Shown one piece after another: positions 21,632-34,312 of a stretch of DNA of 64,000 nucleotides. Both the position numbers and the translations under genes were made by a program. Each line of letters begins with the position of its first letter. Within the stretch, counting starts at the first letter, position 1. This DNA is from Leucaena leucocephala (Eukaryota; Streptophyta; Magnoliopsida; Fabales; Fabaceae), in contig CM073550.1 of assembly GCA_037074615.1 (NCBI GenBank), forward strand, positions 13,596,001 through 13,660,000. Reading direction: 5' to 3'. The notes under the pieces are model-generated. The model had not been told where the DNA came from, did no database searches, and saw only the letters and a program-made list of their open reading frames with translations.

Positions 21632-23327
21632 GTAGCTTTCTTCTTTATTATTGCCCTTAACTCTTATACTTCTTCATTCATATTCTATATATGAAACATA
21701 TTCAAATGTTGAAGAGATTTGATTTTATTTACTTCTAAAATATTTAATATATGATATATTTAATTAATTTAGTTATATTAAAAAGTTAGTTAATATGACA
21801 TATTTTTCTTAAAATACTCAAATTATCTTCCTTAACTCATTCACTATCTTACTTGATTATTATTGAGGAAGTATAAATAGGAATAATTTAGAAAAAATTT
21901 GATAAATATAAAAAATATATCTTATATTTAGAATAATATTAACTTCACAATTAAGTAATATATTAAGGACTGGATGAGTATTTAGATATATATGTGCTCT
22001 TGGGGATATGTTCACTCTTAAATTTTCAAATAGTACTATATATTCTTTTTAATATAAGAGCTAGTTAAAAGGTTAAATTTAATCCTAAATATAAGAATTG
22101 AAACTATTTTATATCTAATATTTATTTATTATTTTCACTTAAACTAATTTACCATCTTATAAATTAATATATAATATAATGTTATACAAAAGTATTTTAG
22201 AGAGATCATGTCATATACTTTTTATAATTAATTAATTTATTCAACTTCTTTAATCTACTCAAATTAATTAAGTAGATTTTATATTAAATATTAGAGGGAG
22301 TATATATTGTATTTAAACTAGCTAATTAAAATGGAAAATTATAATTAACACACTTGATGCAGGGCTCAATTTGTAAACAAATTATTATTTTTAGGGGATC
22401 TTTACTACATAATCTCTACATGTACATAACACCCAATATCTTAATTTTATTTCTCTTATACAACTAGCATCCTAATCTTATTTGTGATATAATTTTACTT
22501 ATTATCTTTTTAATTATGATCTATAATCTTTTTAAATTGGTGTAATTTTACATATAATTTTATTTTTTAAGTATTAAGATTAAGACACTGAAAAACATAT
22601 AAGAAATAAGATTAGAATATTGGGTGCTATATAACTCTAATTCTTTATGCTCAAGCCTTGGCCTCATATCAGTGACATTGTCCCACAAAACACAACGCCT
22701 CCCTAGCTAATTAATATGCCTTTGTAAATATATAAATTAAGGATTTTTATGTAGCATGTATAATATATTAATATTAATATGAGACCCTTGGTCTAGTGGA
22801 CAACCTTAGGGATTACTTAATTATTTTATATTTTTTTTAAATATATGTGATTGATTATCTTTTTTCAATTTGATTTTCCAATGTATAATATTTTATTATC
22901 AGAATTTGACTTTTTTTCCTATCTCCAATGATAAACTAGTATTAGTTTACATTTTGATACCTAATTGGCTAATTTAATATTTTTTTAATATGTCAAAACC
23001 TTATGCTTCAACTTAAGTAGTTAAAATTTATTTCACTAAGACTAACGTCTATTGGTCCAATTTAATATTTAAAAACAAATTATCTCTTTTAAAAACCCAA
23101 TTGTTTATATATGATAGGTATTTTTAAAAATTAAAAATAATAATTTTAACACATAAGCTTTAAAAACAGAAGAAATTTCAATGAAGTCCCGTGAATTTTA
23201 GTTATAATTTTTGGTGATTAATTATTTTTTTATCAAAAGATTAAATTGAGAATTAAATCATTGGCTTATCTAATGATGGAACTATTAAAATAATACTATT
23301 TTAAAGTCACGATAGCTAAGCATACAA
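21632..23327. other. AT-rich intergenic sequence, no gene seen
   Basis: Non-coding stretch between the WAT1 remnant and the tRNA. It holds only low-complexity AT sequence and degenerate repeat-like pieces, for example CTTGGTCTAGTGGACAACC near 22791, which recalls a tRNA/SINE box A but is too isolated to call. Confidence 0.6.
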
Positions 23328-23401
23328 GTCTGGGTGGTGTAGTTGGTTATCACGCTAGTCTCACACACTAGAGGTCCCCGGTTCGAACCCGGGCTCAGAC
23401 A
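23328..23401 (+). tRNA. tRNA-Val (anticodon CAC)
   Basis: A complete cloverleaf can be drawn. The acceptor strands are GTCTGGG and CTCAGAC with discriminator A at 23401. The anticodon stem CTAGT/ACTAG encloses loop CTCACAC, giving anticodon CAC for the GUG codon. The T arm is CCCGG-TTCGAAC-CCGGG, containing box B GGTTCGAACC. Box A lies in TGGTGTAGTTGG. There is no intron. An upstream CAA (23325-23327) and a downstream T5 run fit a plant RNA polymerase III gene. Confidence 0.97.
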
Positions 23402-23406
23402 CATGG

Positions 23407-23411
23407 TTTTT
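23407..23411 (+). terminator. RNA polymerase III terminator of tRNA-Val
   Basis: A run of five T begins 5 bases after the discriminator base, the usual RNA polymerase III stop signal. Confidence 0.85.
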
Positions 23412-23832
23412 CTCTTTATTTTTTCATCCGTAGAAAAATGCTAAATACTAAATAATAATAAATAAATTAAGGCAGCAATAACGATTCACTAATTAGACCA
23501 ATATTTTTTTTTACGTTTTAGGCATTTGATGTGATAGATAAGAAAGAACATACTTCCATATTTTTGTATCAATCGTGTCTCTCTTTTTTTTTTAAAAAAA
23601 AATGATTTCAATGCTTGATTCATGACATCCTTCTACTAAAAATAAATAATGTTTCAATTTAAAATACAACCACTACCTCGAAAATAAATTAACCATCGAT
23701 TTTGGTACTTTGTTTAGATCACCCTTTATACTCTTATTCTGTTCAAGAGTCGATCTTTGATTTCCCAATTAAACTAATCAGGATTTGAAATTTTTATGTT
23801 GTCTAAAGATTATGTTAAAAAAAAAATATTAT

Positions 23833-24390
23833 AGTGTGTCTTGGAACTCTCTAAATCTAAATTTTAAATTAAAGTTTAAATAAAATTTAATTTTTGAAAA
23901 TTTTTAAAATAAATAATTATATTTGTTTAAATGAATTTTTGAATTAAATTATAGTTTAAAATTAAAGTTTCAGATAAACTAGTCAGAGTAACTTATGGAA
24001 CAGTAAAAGAGCTTATAGACTAACTAATTACTATATTACCCTTACTTTTTCTTACACATTTTCTCATCTCTCTCATACACCCTCTCTCATCTCTCTTTTC
24101 TTTTCTACACCCTTTCTCAACTCTCATTTTTTTTTCTATACTATCTCTTATCTCTCATATTTATTCTACACTCTCTTTCATCTCTCATCTCTCATATATT
24201 TAATAATCATAAATTTTTTTATAATTTACTAATAATAAAAGTACTTCTGAAAATAACTATTCAAATACTCATTTATTTAAAACTATTTTTTTTTATAAGG
24301 TCTTTTCCATAGACTTTTTTTTAAAAATTATCTAAAAGTCCTTTTTTTTATAAATTATTTTTTAAATTTTTATCTAAATAGACCTATAAT
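23833..24390 (+). mobile_element. MITE-like element copy B
   Basis: Shares the core CTAACTAATTACTATATTAC and CCTTACTTTTTCTTACAC with copies A and C, followed by CT-rich sequence and an AT-rich right arm ending in ATCTAAATAGACC. The terminal repeats are eroded compared with copy C, and the boundaries are approximate. Confidence 0.65.
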
Positions 24391-27173
24391 AGAACATATA
24401 ACCTAGGGTTATACAAAAAAACACAAGTATAAGGATTGACAAAAAGGAATATTCTCTAAAAAAATGTCTGGAAACAATTTTAAAATTGTTTCAAATCCCT
24501 TACACTTGACTTTTACAAAAAATTATTTAGTTGGTTATAATTCAATTTTTAAAGTTAAGCTCGTCCAACTCAATTTTTTTAAATTTTAGTTATTAGTCTT
24601 TACATTTTATAATTAGATAGTAAATTAATTTCTAATGAGTTATTTTGGTCCAAAAAAATATCTCTAGTGAACGAAATATTTGTTTTTAAAAAAAATGCAG
24701 GAACCTATAAATTAAGCTGTTAAAATCCTAGGTATGAACAAATGAAACTTTAAGATTTAAGTTAAAATAAATTAAAAATGATATATTAACATTAAAAGTA
24801 TGTTTTTTTTTATGATGCAAACAGAGTTTTAGCAAAATCACAAATTTCTTTTTCTTTTAATCCCACAAAAATAGCATTGAAATTCACGGAAATATAAAAC
24901 AAAAATAGGATGGAAATGCAGGAAGTAAACACACCCTGATGAATTTTCCTAGAGAAAATAACTCAAAAAAATTTAGAAAATAGAAAAATTTAAATTAGGA
25001 TTTTAATATTTGTAAATGGCATATACAGGTGTGAAGATGTATTTTGAAATTCTGACTAAAAAGACCAAATTACCCGCCGTTATTTGCTTCTCCTCTCACT
25101 CTTCAGGAACGCCTTACCTTTGGAGGCATTTGAATCATCGGTGGAACTTGAATGGACTGCTATCAACGAGCTCTTCCAAGATTTGGTTGCTGGACTTTCC
25201 ATCAAGTTCTTCTGGAGATGACGCCGACCCCGACGCTGACACCGTGACCGTGAATAGAAGACGGGATGTCGAGACGGTGAGGGCGTGAATGATTATGGAC
25301 GAGATAACCTTGCTCGTAGACCATGTGGTTGTCAAATTTCAGCTCGATGTTGCTTCTTGAAGGGTACAGAGTGGGTCATCTTGTTCAACGTTCCAGCTTA
25401 CTATTTTCCCATCATATGTTTTCGTAAGCAATGGTTTTCCCTCCTTCTCTAGATTTCTGTGAGGACCATTGCCAAGGAACTCCGGCGGACAAAGATCCGT
25501 GACCCTCTAAAGCCAAATCAATTTTAAAAAAGAAAACCAGCAAGTAGAAAATCAGTACTCTTGCAGATTAATTGAAGTAATGTGGAGTAGAAAATTCAGA
25601 GTACAAGACACGGAGACCAAACAACGAGAAGTAATCTACCTAAAGGCCACACAATGTATAAGGTGTACATGGCCATGACTAACTCGTACATAACTCTAAA
25701 ATAATACTATATTTATATTTTTTTTAGAAATTAAATAATATCCTAATCTACTAAGATAAAGTAATAAAAAGATAATAATTAAAATTTTAAAATATATTAT
25801 ATACATAAAAAATAACTTTCAAATATAAGTTGTTTGTAATTACAATTTTACATCAATTTTTTTAAAATTGACAAAAATAAAGCATTTGAAAAAATAATTA
25901 TAATTTGTAATGTAATCATATAATAGTTAGTAGAGTTAGAGCAAAAGAAATAAAGAAACCAATCTATTTATAAATTTTAAAAAATATAACATCTTACTTG
26001 ACTACTCATATTTATAAAATAATCATTTATTTACCATTAATCATCACATTCTCTTCTTCAAGTATATCATCTAAAAAAAAAATAAAAGAATTAGATATGT
26101 GTATGGGCAGGGCACCTCCTACTCAATGCTCAGCCCGAAGAAAAGAATATGTTATATTTTATAGCCTAATGATTAATCAACCAAAGAAAATGTTTAATCA
26201 CTTGTGATTTATCTAGTTTTTTTCTTCACGTTTAATTGTTCTGCTATTGTGCAAGAACACCCGCTTTTAGATGGCAGAAGGGTGAGGGAAGAAGCAAATA
26301 ATGGAGGGTATTTTATATTGATAAAACTTTTTATAGGCTATCTCCTTTCTTCTTCGTCTTTTTCTAGAGACCTGACTCTTAACCGGTGATGATAGAACAA
26401 AGTAGAAGACTGTGAAAAAATATAACATGACTTTACAACTTCAAAATAGGGCAACTTATTTTGGTATTTCTTCTTTTTGTATTGATATTAGTTTTTGCCT
26501 TTTGATTTTTATTTTTCTTTAGGCTGTTCCTTTTATACATCATGTAAACCTGAGTTCTATTTAATTCATGTTGGACCACTCAATTTGGTAAAAAAATTAG
26601 TGATTTTACCAAGTATGACTGAGTCACATGTAAATTCAAACGAATTTATATACTAAAATTACAAAACTGTAAACTTGGTAAATCGACTCACCTGATAATA
26701 ATGTTAATGTCAAACTATTACCTCCCAATATTTTGAAGAGTTTTGGTTTATTTAAAAGAAATTTAATAAAATATAGAAAATTATTTAAAAATTAAAGGAT
26801 TTATAAAAATATTAAAAAAATATCTTATTTAAACGATAAATTTATCAATGATAAATTTTTTTATGTGGGGTACACCCTAGAATGTGTAAGAGAATATTTA
26901 CTTTCATGCAATCGAATGGGTAGGGAATTTTCAATGTTAATTATTGAGTTTTTTTAAGGGCAACACGCGATTATATTTATAAAGAACCAAATAAATTTGA
27001 TTATTTGAATTGTGTTGTGCAAATCTTAATATTTGGAATTATAATAATTTTAGAAGTAATAATAATCCAAAGTCGTCTTTTAATGGATTGAGTAAATTTA
27101 AGTAATTAAAATTTATTAAGTATATCACTTAAGCATATTAATTAAAAGATAAATTATACGATTATTTTCTGTT
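24391..27173. other. Intergenic, with a GC-elevated island near 25040-25500
   Basis: Mostly AT-rich. Between about 25040 and 25500 base composition becomes coding-like (CGACCCCGACGCTGACACCG near 25224), with several overlapping frames of 60-90 codons but none dominant and no family I recognise. It may be the remains of a gene or captured gene fragment. A second mild island (26090-26400) shows nothing recognisable. Confidence 0.4.
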
Positions 27174-27664
27174 TAAGTGCGTGTTTGGTATCAGCTTCTG
27201 AAAATTAATTTTGGACAAAATTTTAGTTTGAATTTTTTTGAAACAAACAGTGATTTTTGTCCAGAATTAATTTTGGTCAAAATTTTAGTTTAAAACTATA
27301 ATTTTGAATAATTTACTGAAAATAACTTTTGGAACAATAAAATAATTTATGGACTATCCAATTACTATCTTACCCTTACTTTTTCTTATACCCTTCCTCC
27401 TCTCTCATATCTATTCTCTCTCCTCTCTTATTTATCATATCTCTTCTTCACCCTATCTCATCTTTTTTCTCTCTTTTCTACTCTTTCCTCTCTCCTATTT
27501 ATTCTCTACCCTCTCTCATCTCTCATGTTTTAATCAACTCATACATTTTTTAGTAATTTATCAATATAAAAAATTATTCTACTACTAATCATCTAAATAT
27601 CTATATTTTCAAAATCTATTCTTCCTAAAATCTATTTTCCAAAAGCTAATTCAAACACACCCTA
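27174..27664 (+). mobile_element. MITE-like element copy C (best-preserved ends)
   Basis: The left end GTGCGTGTTTGG and right end CAAACACACCC form terminal inverted repeats, flanked on both sides by TAA, the target type of PIF/Harbinger (Tourist) elements. The core ATCCAATTACTATCTTACCC and CT-rich interior match copies A, B and the reverse copy D. About 490 bp, non-coding. Confidence 0.72.
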
Positions 27665-29440
27665 AGCTACTTTTATATAATCCATATTCTTATTATTTTA
27701 TTGCATGATCTGAAATACTATAATATTTTGTTATTATAGTATTGTATTGTAATGTAATTTGAAGATACTCAAACATTTTTAATTTTGGCAACGTGAAAAA
27801 AGGGAGAAAATATAGGAATATATAAGATCCTCTATATATTTTGCAAAACAAAAATAATTAATTAACGGAGTACTAAAAATTATCAAATTATTGTCATTGA
27901 ATGAGCCAAATTTACTCACTCAGTTACACGTTATCTAATATGCATAATGAGATACAATAGAAAGGGGAAAAATCAATTTTGTAAATAAAAAATGTTTTCC
28001 ATATTAAAAATATTAAGCACCTCACTTTTTGATAAAATTAAAAAAAAATCCAAAAGAGTTTTAAAATTATTTCCTCATGTTTTATTTTTTTAACTATATG
28101 CTTAAATTTTAAAATAAAAATAATCTAATGAAAAATTATGAAACTGAAGAGGGAATACAGACATTTTGTGTTATATGTATTATAATATAACAAAAATTTA
28201 AAAAGATACACTATTTATTTATAAAATTAAAAGAATAAAAATATAGATTACAAATTATTAGCTAGCAAGTAGTTCTTTTGGTACAAATTATAATAACTTA
28301 ACTTGCAGTTGAGTTAGGAGTAAGCAGTTAGGTTAAGAATTTTTAAAGAGTTTTGTCACTTTTATGATTTTACTTCGCTTGATTTGAATTAATTAAAATT
28401 TAACTTAAATTTTAATATATTACTCCTATAATCCTCTTTAAAAGTTAGGATCAGTTTGGTGTCTACCTTCACAACTCATCCTATTTCAACCTTTCAAATT
28501 TAACATTTTTTAAATACAAAATTTTTTTTTAAAAAATATAGTTAAGAGATTATTTTTATTTTATATTTTATATCTACTAAAATAATTTTTTAAACAAATA
28601 AAGATAAAAATAAAATTAAATATAAATAGCCTAAATCTCATCTGAATTGTCAATATGGGATAAAGTATGGTTTTAAACATGTTTTCTTGAAATTAAAAAA
28701 AGTTTTAAATTTAATTAATATTATCTTAAAATTTAATAAATTTATAATTTTACTCCTATTTAATAGATATTATAATCAGAATATAAAATCTACATAATAA
28801 TAAATAAAAATAAAATTATAAATTTATATAAAAAAATTTAATGATATAATTTATAAGTAAGTAAATAAATTTTTGTTTACTTTATAAATATAAATAAGAG
28901 TGGAGGAGTAAATCCTTTGGTAAAAAGAATAAAAAAAGAGTTAAATTAAAATTAAGATTAAATATCCAAAAATTGAGAAGAGAGGAAAGAACAAATACGT
29001 GGAAACAGATTGTACTGCTGGGTGAGTCTGCGTGGACGGTGGTACAGTTTGATCCCGCAATGTGTCCCTTCCTTGCAAGCGTTGTTCATGGAGTCTCATG
29101 GATTCACAAAAAGTCAAACCCCATTTCGTCATCAGCGTTCATTACCATGTGGGCATATTAATTAAATCCATTCCAATAATAAAAAAAAAGAAATAATCTT
29201 TTCAACGTTTTCAAGTTAAACTCGAGGAATAAACACTCAAATAATGAATCCTATGTTAATAAATTAAACACTTATTAATAATTAATAATTCATCTTCTTA
29301 AATCATCTAGCTTTTCTCTCCCCCTGGTTCGTGAACTAGATTTAATGCAGCATTGGAGTCCGAGTATGAGAGAGAAAAAGAAGAGGGGAAAAAAAGGAAA
29401 AGAGAATGAGCTGAGAGAAGGAGGGATCTCTCTCTTCGGG
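27665..29440. other. Intergenic and upstream region of the Tubby-like gene
   Basis: AT-rich to about 28960. A more balanced stretch at 28990-29160 contains no recognised protein and may be distal promoter or a gene fragment. From 29370 the sequence turns GA-rich, which fits the transcribed leader of the Tubby-like gene downstream. Confidence 0.5.
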
Positions 29441-29569
29441 GAAAGAAATTATATTTTAGGATTTTGACTAAAAGGCTCTTGAATCTCTCTCTTTCATTTG
29501 ATACTACTGCTTTAGGTTTCATCTCTGCAAGTGGTGATTGTGCTTGAGCAACAGATCTCTTCAATCTGG

Positions 29570-30532
29570 GTAAGTTCATCTTCCTACCCCAAGTTTTCTT
29601 TTTCTCTTTCTTTTCAACTCAAACAATTTCTACAGGTTTTTGCTTCAAATCTGGGCTTTTTTTCGGACTGGGGTTTGTTGAGAATGCTTGGGGAGGATTC
29701 TTGATTTTTTTTTTATAGTCCTTTTTTAATATGAGAATTGGGTTTCATAATGGAGGCAAATCTATAATGGGATTGGGGGTTTTTGACCTAAAGTGAGCTT
29801 TTGAGTTTTGAGATTTCTGATTCTGACGTTTTCTTTAGATTTGCAGCTAAATAGCGCCTTCTGGTCCTGCGATGGAGATTTTAGCAGCTTAAGTTACATT
29901 TACATATAGGTCTTGATAGGTAGTCGCAGTCTCTCTCAAGTCTCTTTAGGACTTGAGCTTTTTGGACTTATTTTTGGAAAAAAAAAATAGCCAAGAATAT
30001 AATAGATATGGAAAGTATTGTTGATCCGTAATTTTCTAAATTTAACTTGCGTAACAGTAGCTCTGAAATGTTTCTTTTTGGGAAGTATTTTGTGTACGCG
30101 AGAACGCATCCTATGTAAAACCCTAACTGGAATTTGCTTATATGGTTGCATTTAAAGATAAAAGAATAACAACATTTAACACTGTTTTGTTACTATCATC
30201 ATGCTTATCTTCTATTGAAGTGTGTGATGACAATGGATAATTGTCAATATTGAATCCAGAAATTTTATTAACCTCTTTTATTTGACTCATGGTTTGAATA
30301 TATGGATTTTTAAACGGAGATTCAAATGTCGATCAGATGAAGTGATGGGAGTTAATCTGGATTCTTAGTTATAAGTGATTATTTTTTTAGGGAAAGATGA
30401 ATAATAGAGTAAGAAAAAACTATTATGATTTTTGTGTTGAACTGAGTCTCTCCTTTCTATGGCAGCCATATATATGTGCATTTTGCTCCTATATATTCCA
30501 CCAGAAATTCTAAGAACAGAGATATTATACAG
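29570..30532 (+). other. Probable 5'-UTR intron of the Tubby-like F-box gene
   Basis: A strong donor (CTGG then GTAAGT at 29570) and an acceptor (ATTATACAG ending at 30532) frame a 963-bp T-rich stretch with no coding signal. The acceptor lies 26 bp before the ATG at 30559. Leader introns are common in plant Tubby-like genes. This is an inference from splice signals only. Confidence 0.65.
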
Positions 30533-30558
30533 TGGTCTTTCTGGGACTGTGCTGCAAG

Positions 30559-33133
30559 ATGTCATTCCGAAGCATAGTTCGTGATGTAAGGGACAGTTTT
30601 GGGAGCTTATCTAGGCGGAGTTTTGATGTCAACAGGCTGACTGGCCACCACCGAGGAAAGTCTCACGGATCTTTTCAAGATTTACATGATCAGCCTCTAG
30701 TTATTCAAAGTAGCCGCTGGGTGAGCCTACCCCCGGAATTGCTATATGATGTTATTAGAAGGCTAGAGGAGAGTGAGAGCACATGGCCTGCTCGAAAGCA
30801 TGTTGTTGCGTGCGCTGCAGTTTGCCGGTCCTGGAGGAACATGTGCAAGGAAATTGTGAAGAGCCCAGAATTCTGTGGAAAACTTACTTTCCCTGTGTCC
30901 CTGAAGCAGGTTTACCCCGTAACTTCTGCATAACTGATAAACCTGTTTTGGTTGATTTATTGGTTACATTTCTGTGGAAGTTATACTTTTGGTTGTTGAA
31001 GCTGCATAACCGATTGACTGTTTTGGTTGCCTTATCGTTTATAGTAATACTTTTGGTTGTTGAAGCTGCATAACAGATTGACCTGCTTTTGTTGACTTCT
31101 GGGTTACATTTCTGTGGAAGTTATACTTTTGGTTGAAGCAAAACCCTGAATCTCTTTTATGTTGACCTTTCAGCCTGGACCAAGAGATGGAATGATTCAG
31201 TGTTTTATCAAAAGAGATAAATCTAACTTAACATACCACCTATTCCTTTGTCTCAGCCCTGGTAAGCCTTCCTTTTATGCATTTTCTAATCTCTTCCATC
31301 AACATGCTATGACATGTATACAGAACATGCTGTTTTCCAAGTAGTAATCAAACTGTTGTCCTTTTTTGTTTTTTCCAAGTTCCAATTTCACTTCTATTAT
31401 TATGACATCCTTAGAGATGCTTCAAGCATGACATTTACACATTTGACATCAAGGGGCTATTTAATTTAGCTTATTTTAGGTGATTTTGTGCTATATGAGG
31501 TAAATATGTGAGATGAGTTTTGTCTCATAAAGTGCACAAGTGATTTTTGAGGGGATGTCCCCAAACACCCCCTAAGTCTAATATCAAGGTTCTTGACTCA
31601 AACATGATCTTGAATTGCTTAGAAGCAAACTCATGCTGTTGCTCCTGCCTGATGCCTAAAATGCTATTATTTGGTTGCCAAAGCAATTTTAAGTATTAAA
31701 GAAGAGTTTTGAATTTGTCTTATTTATGTTATGTTTGAGTACGGGTAGGATTCTCTCTTCTATCTGTGTTGACTCGTGCTGAAGATGAGAATCAGAGAGG
31801 GCTTGAATATGTCTTCATGTAATGCCATGCTAAATTAAATGGGAAGGAAAGGGGAATTTGATATTTCCTAATCCCTACCATATTCTAGTGCACGCTGAAC
31901 TCATTACATATGGCTTTTCTTTCCTTTTTTTTTTTAATTTTTTTGTTTCTTATTCTTTATTGCAGCTTTGTTAGTTGAAAATGGAAAATTTCTCCTATCT
32001 GCCAAGAGGACGAGAAGAACAACTTACACAGAGTATGTTATTTCCATGGACGCTGACAACATCTCCAGATCAAGTAGCACTTACATTGGAAAGCTGAGGT
32101 TATTTCTCTAAAAGTGTTTACCATCGTCACACTTTTCTTGTTTAAACCCTTTCTTTAAATTGCATAAAAGGAAATTGTTATGGATTTAAACTTTGATAAA
32201 ACTGTTAAAATTGAAAAATCTGAGATCATGACTTCTGAGTTATAACTCAAGATGTTCTTTCATTTGTCATGCCATCATGTTCTTTCAATAATTTTTTACC
32301 AGTTTTTGAGTTCTTTGACCAATCATGTTTACTAAGTATTGGCCGTTCTGATTTAAAATTGTTGGTTCCTCACATTGATTGAGAATTTTCTTTTGCTTCC
32401 ATTTATCAGATCAAATTTTCTTGGCACAAAATTCATAATATATGATGCACAGCCACCATATACTTCTGCGCAAATACCCCCTCCAGGTACTGGCAAGACA
32501 AGCCGAAGGTTTTATTCCAAAAAGGTCTCACCAAAGGTCCCATCTGGTACCTACAACATAGCTCAGGTGACATATGAATTAAATGTGCTGGGGACACGAG
32601 GCCCAAGGAGGATGCACTGTATTATGCATTCGATTCCAGTCTCTGCACTTGATACGGATGGCACGGTTCCTGGCCAACAAGAGCTGCTGCCTTGCACCCT
32701 TGAGGATTCATTCCGTAGCATTTCCTTCTCCAAGTCTCTAGACCACTCTATTGAGTTCAGTAGTGCACGATTCTCTGACATTGGGGGAGCATCCTGCAGC
32801 AACGATGATGAGGATAGCAAGATGAGACCCTTGATTCTTAAAAACAAACCTCCAAGATGGCACGAACAGCTTCAATGCTGGTGTCTCAACTTCCGTGGAC
32901 GTGTGACAGTTGCTTCTGTCAAAAACTTCCAGTTGATAGCGGCCACCCAGCCAGCTGCTGGCGTGCCCACACCGTTTCAGCCGGCCCCACCTGGAGATCA
33001 CGATAAGATAATCCTGCAATTCGGAAAAGTTGGGAAAGATATGTTCACCATGGACTACCGATATCCTCTATCCACTTTCCAGGCTTTCGCGATATGCTTA
33101 AGCAGCTTCGACACCAAACTGGCTTGTGAATAG
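30559..33133 (+). CDS. Tubby-like F-box protein (TULP family)
   Basis: Four exons, 30559-30909, 31174-31261, 31966-32098 and 32410-33133, join in frame to 431 residues plus stop. The N-terminus MSFRSIVRDVRDSFGSLSRR is the family signature. An F-box covers about residues 50-105 (WVSLPPELLYDVIRRLEESE ... CAAVCRSWR). The Tubby domain follows from about residue 115 to the end, with IQCFIKRDKSNLTYHLFLCL, SNFLGTKFIIYD, FRGRVTVASVKNFQLIA and the C-terminal FAICLSSFDTKLACE. The Tubby barrel can bind phosphoinositides and hold the protein at the plasma membrane, while the F-box links to SKP1/SCF; roles in hormone and stress responses are known for the family. The start follows the conserved MSFRS; an upstream frame extension has no family match. 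No defects were seen. Confidence 0.95.
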
Positions 33134-34116
33134 ACGATCAAATCAAATCATGAAGCAAAAACCTGATGAGATGGTATCCTACATCCTTCCCTTTTTCCTT
33201 TTCTTTTTTCTCTCATTTTTTTTTCTTGCTAGTTGGTACCATTGTGATCAGAATAGGCCATTGCTGTCACTCTTCAGTTGTATTATGACTCCATTGTTGT
33301 AGTAGTGCAAGCCCTGATGATGATGTAGCAGGGCTTTTAGATCATTCTTCTTAACTACAAAATGTTTTCTTCTTTAAATCTCTGGCTCTGCGAACAATGT
33401 ATCAGAAATTGATTTTAGGTTGTGGTTGGTTCCTTCTTAGTCCTGATGTGAATGAACACTCCTCCGAATATGAATATAGTAGGCTTATAATATTTAGCTT
33501 CTATCTTTTACACTTTTTGTGAGTCTTCAAGGAAGTTTCAAATTATGATCAAATAAATAATGCGTGGAAATTCATATTCTTGCAAATTGGTTTGGTTTGG
33601 AAATAAATCTAGTTTGGATGGAAACTCATAGGCTTTATAATCTTGTGCAGATTTAAGTAAAAAAATTAATTTAAAATTAAAAAAATTCAGGTTCTAGACT
33701 TTCTCATATAGACTTTCTAATCTTTTTAATGTGTTTTTAGAGTTTATTTAAAATTTAAAAAAAATTATTGTAAGATTTAGTAAAAAAAATCAATGATCAA
33801 TCAATATATCAAGAAGTTATGGAAGTTATACTGTTTATTAGTTATTAATGATATAATTTCTTTGATAGGATAATTAGGGTATGAAAATATCCACACGAGT
33901 CCTTTCCTTCTATCTCCATTTTGGATCCTTTACCTTTTTTGTTTTTAAAGGAGATTAAACGTGGAAAAAAAATTATAGTACATGTGAATATTTTTTTTTC
34001 CAACTTGTCATTATCAAAATCTAACTTCAGTTAGTTGACAAAGTCTCTTTTATTATTTTGGCCATAAATTTTCCCATTTGAAATTTGATACTCATATTCA
34101 TATTATGATTAATTCA
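33134..34116. other. 3' flank of the Tubby-like gene, no further gene seen
   Basis: The first few hundred bases are T-rich and contain AATAAA-like words, consistent with the 3' untranslated region. The remainder is AT-rich non-coding DNA. Confidence 0.6.
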
Positions 34117-34312
34117 ATCTAGATACAATTGAGTTGGTAAGGAATGAGCTCATATTCTATAAGAATACGGGTTTAATTCTCGTTGTTATGAGGATTTCTT
34201 TAATAGATCATCTCATAAATTCTCTTTAAGCGTTTTTTGAACCTTAGGGTTGTACTTTGTTTTTGGTAGGAGACATATACTAACCTACATAATTTTTTGT
34301 AAAAAAAAAACT
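34117..34312 (+). mobile_element. tRNA-derived SINE-like element (copy 4, best preserved)
   Basis: The 5' part resembles a decayed tRNA: box A-like TACAATTGAGTTGGTAAGG followed about 35 bp later by box B-like GGGTTTAATTCTC. The 3' part ends ATAATTTTTTGTA plus ten A, as in the related copies. The length of about 195 bp fits plant SINEs. Boundaries are approximate, and target duplications were not resolved. Confidence 0.6.

Noticed and set aside
22788..22810. tRNA-like or SINE box A fragment CTTGGTCTAGTGGACAACC
   Set aside because: No box B at proper distance, no cloverleaf and no A-rich end; too little to call.
27349..27588. 79-codon Leu/Ser/Tyr-rich frame resembling a membrane peptide
   Set aside because: It is a translation of the CT-rich core of MITE-like copy C; hydrophobicity follows from the pyrimidine repeat.
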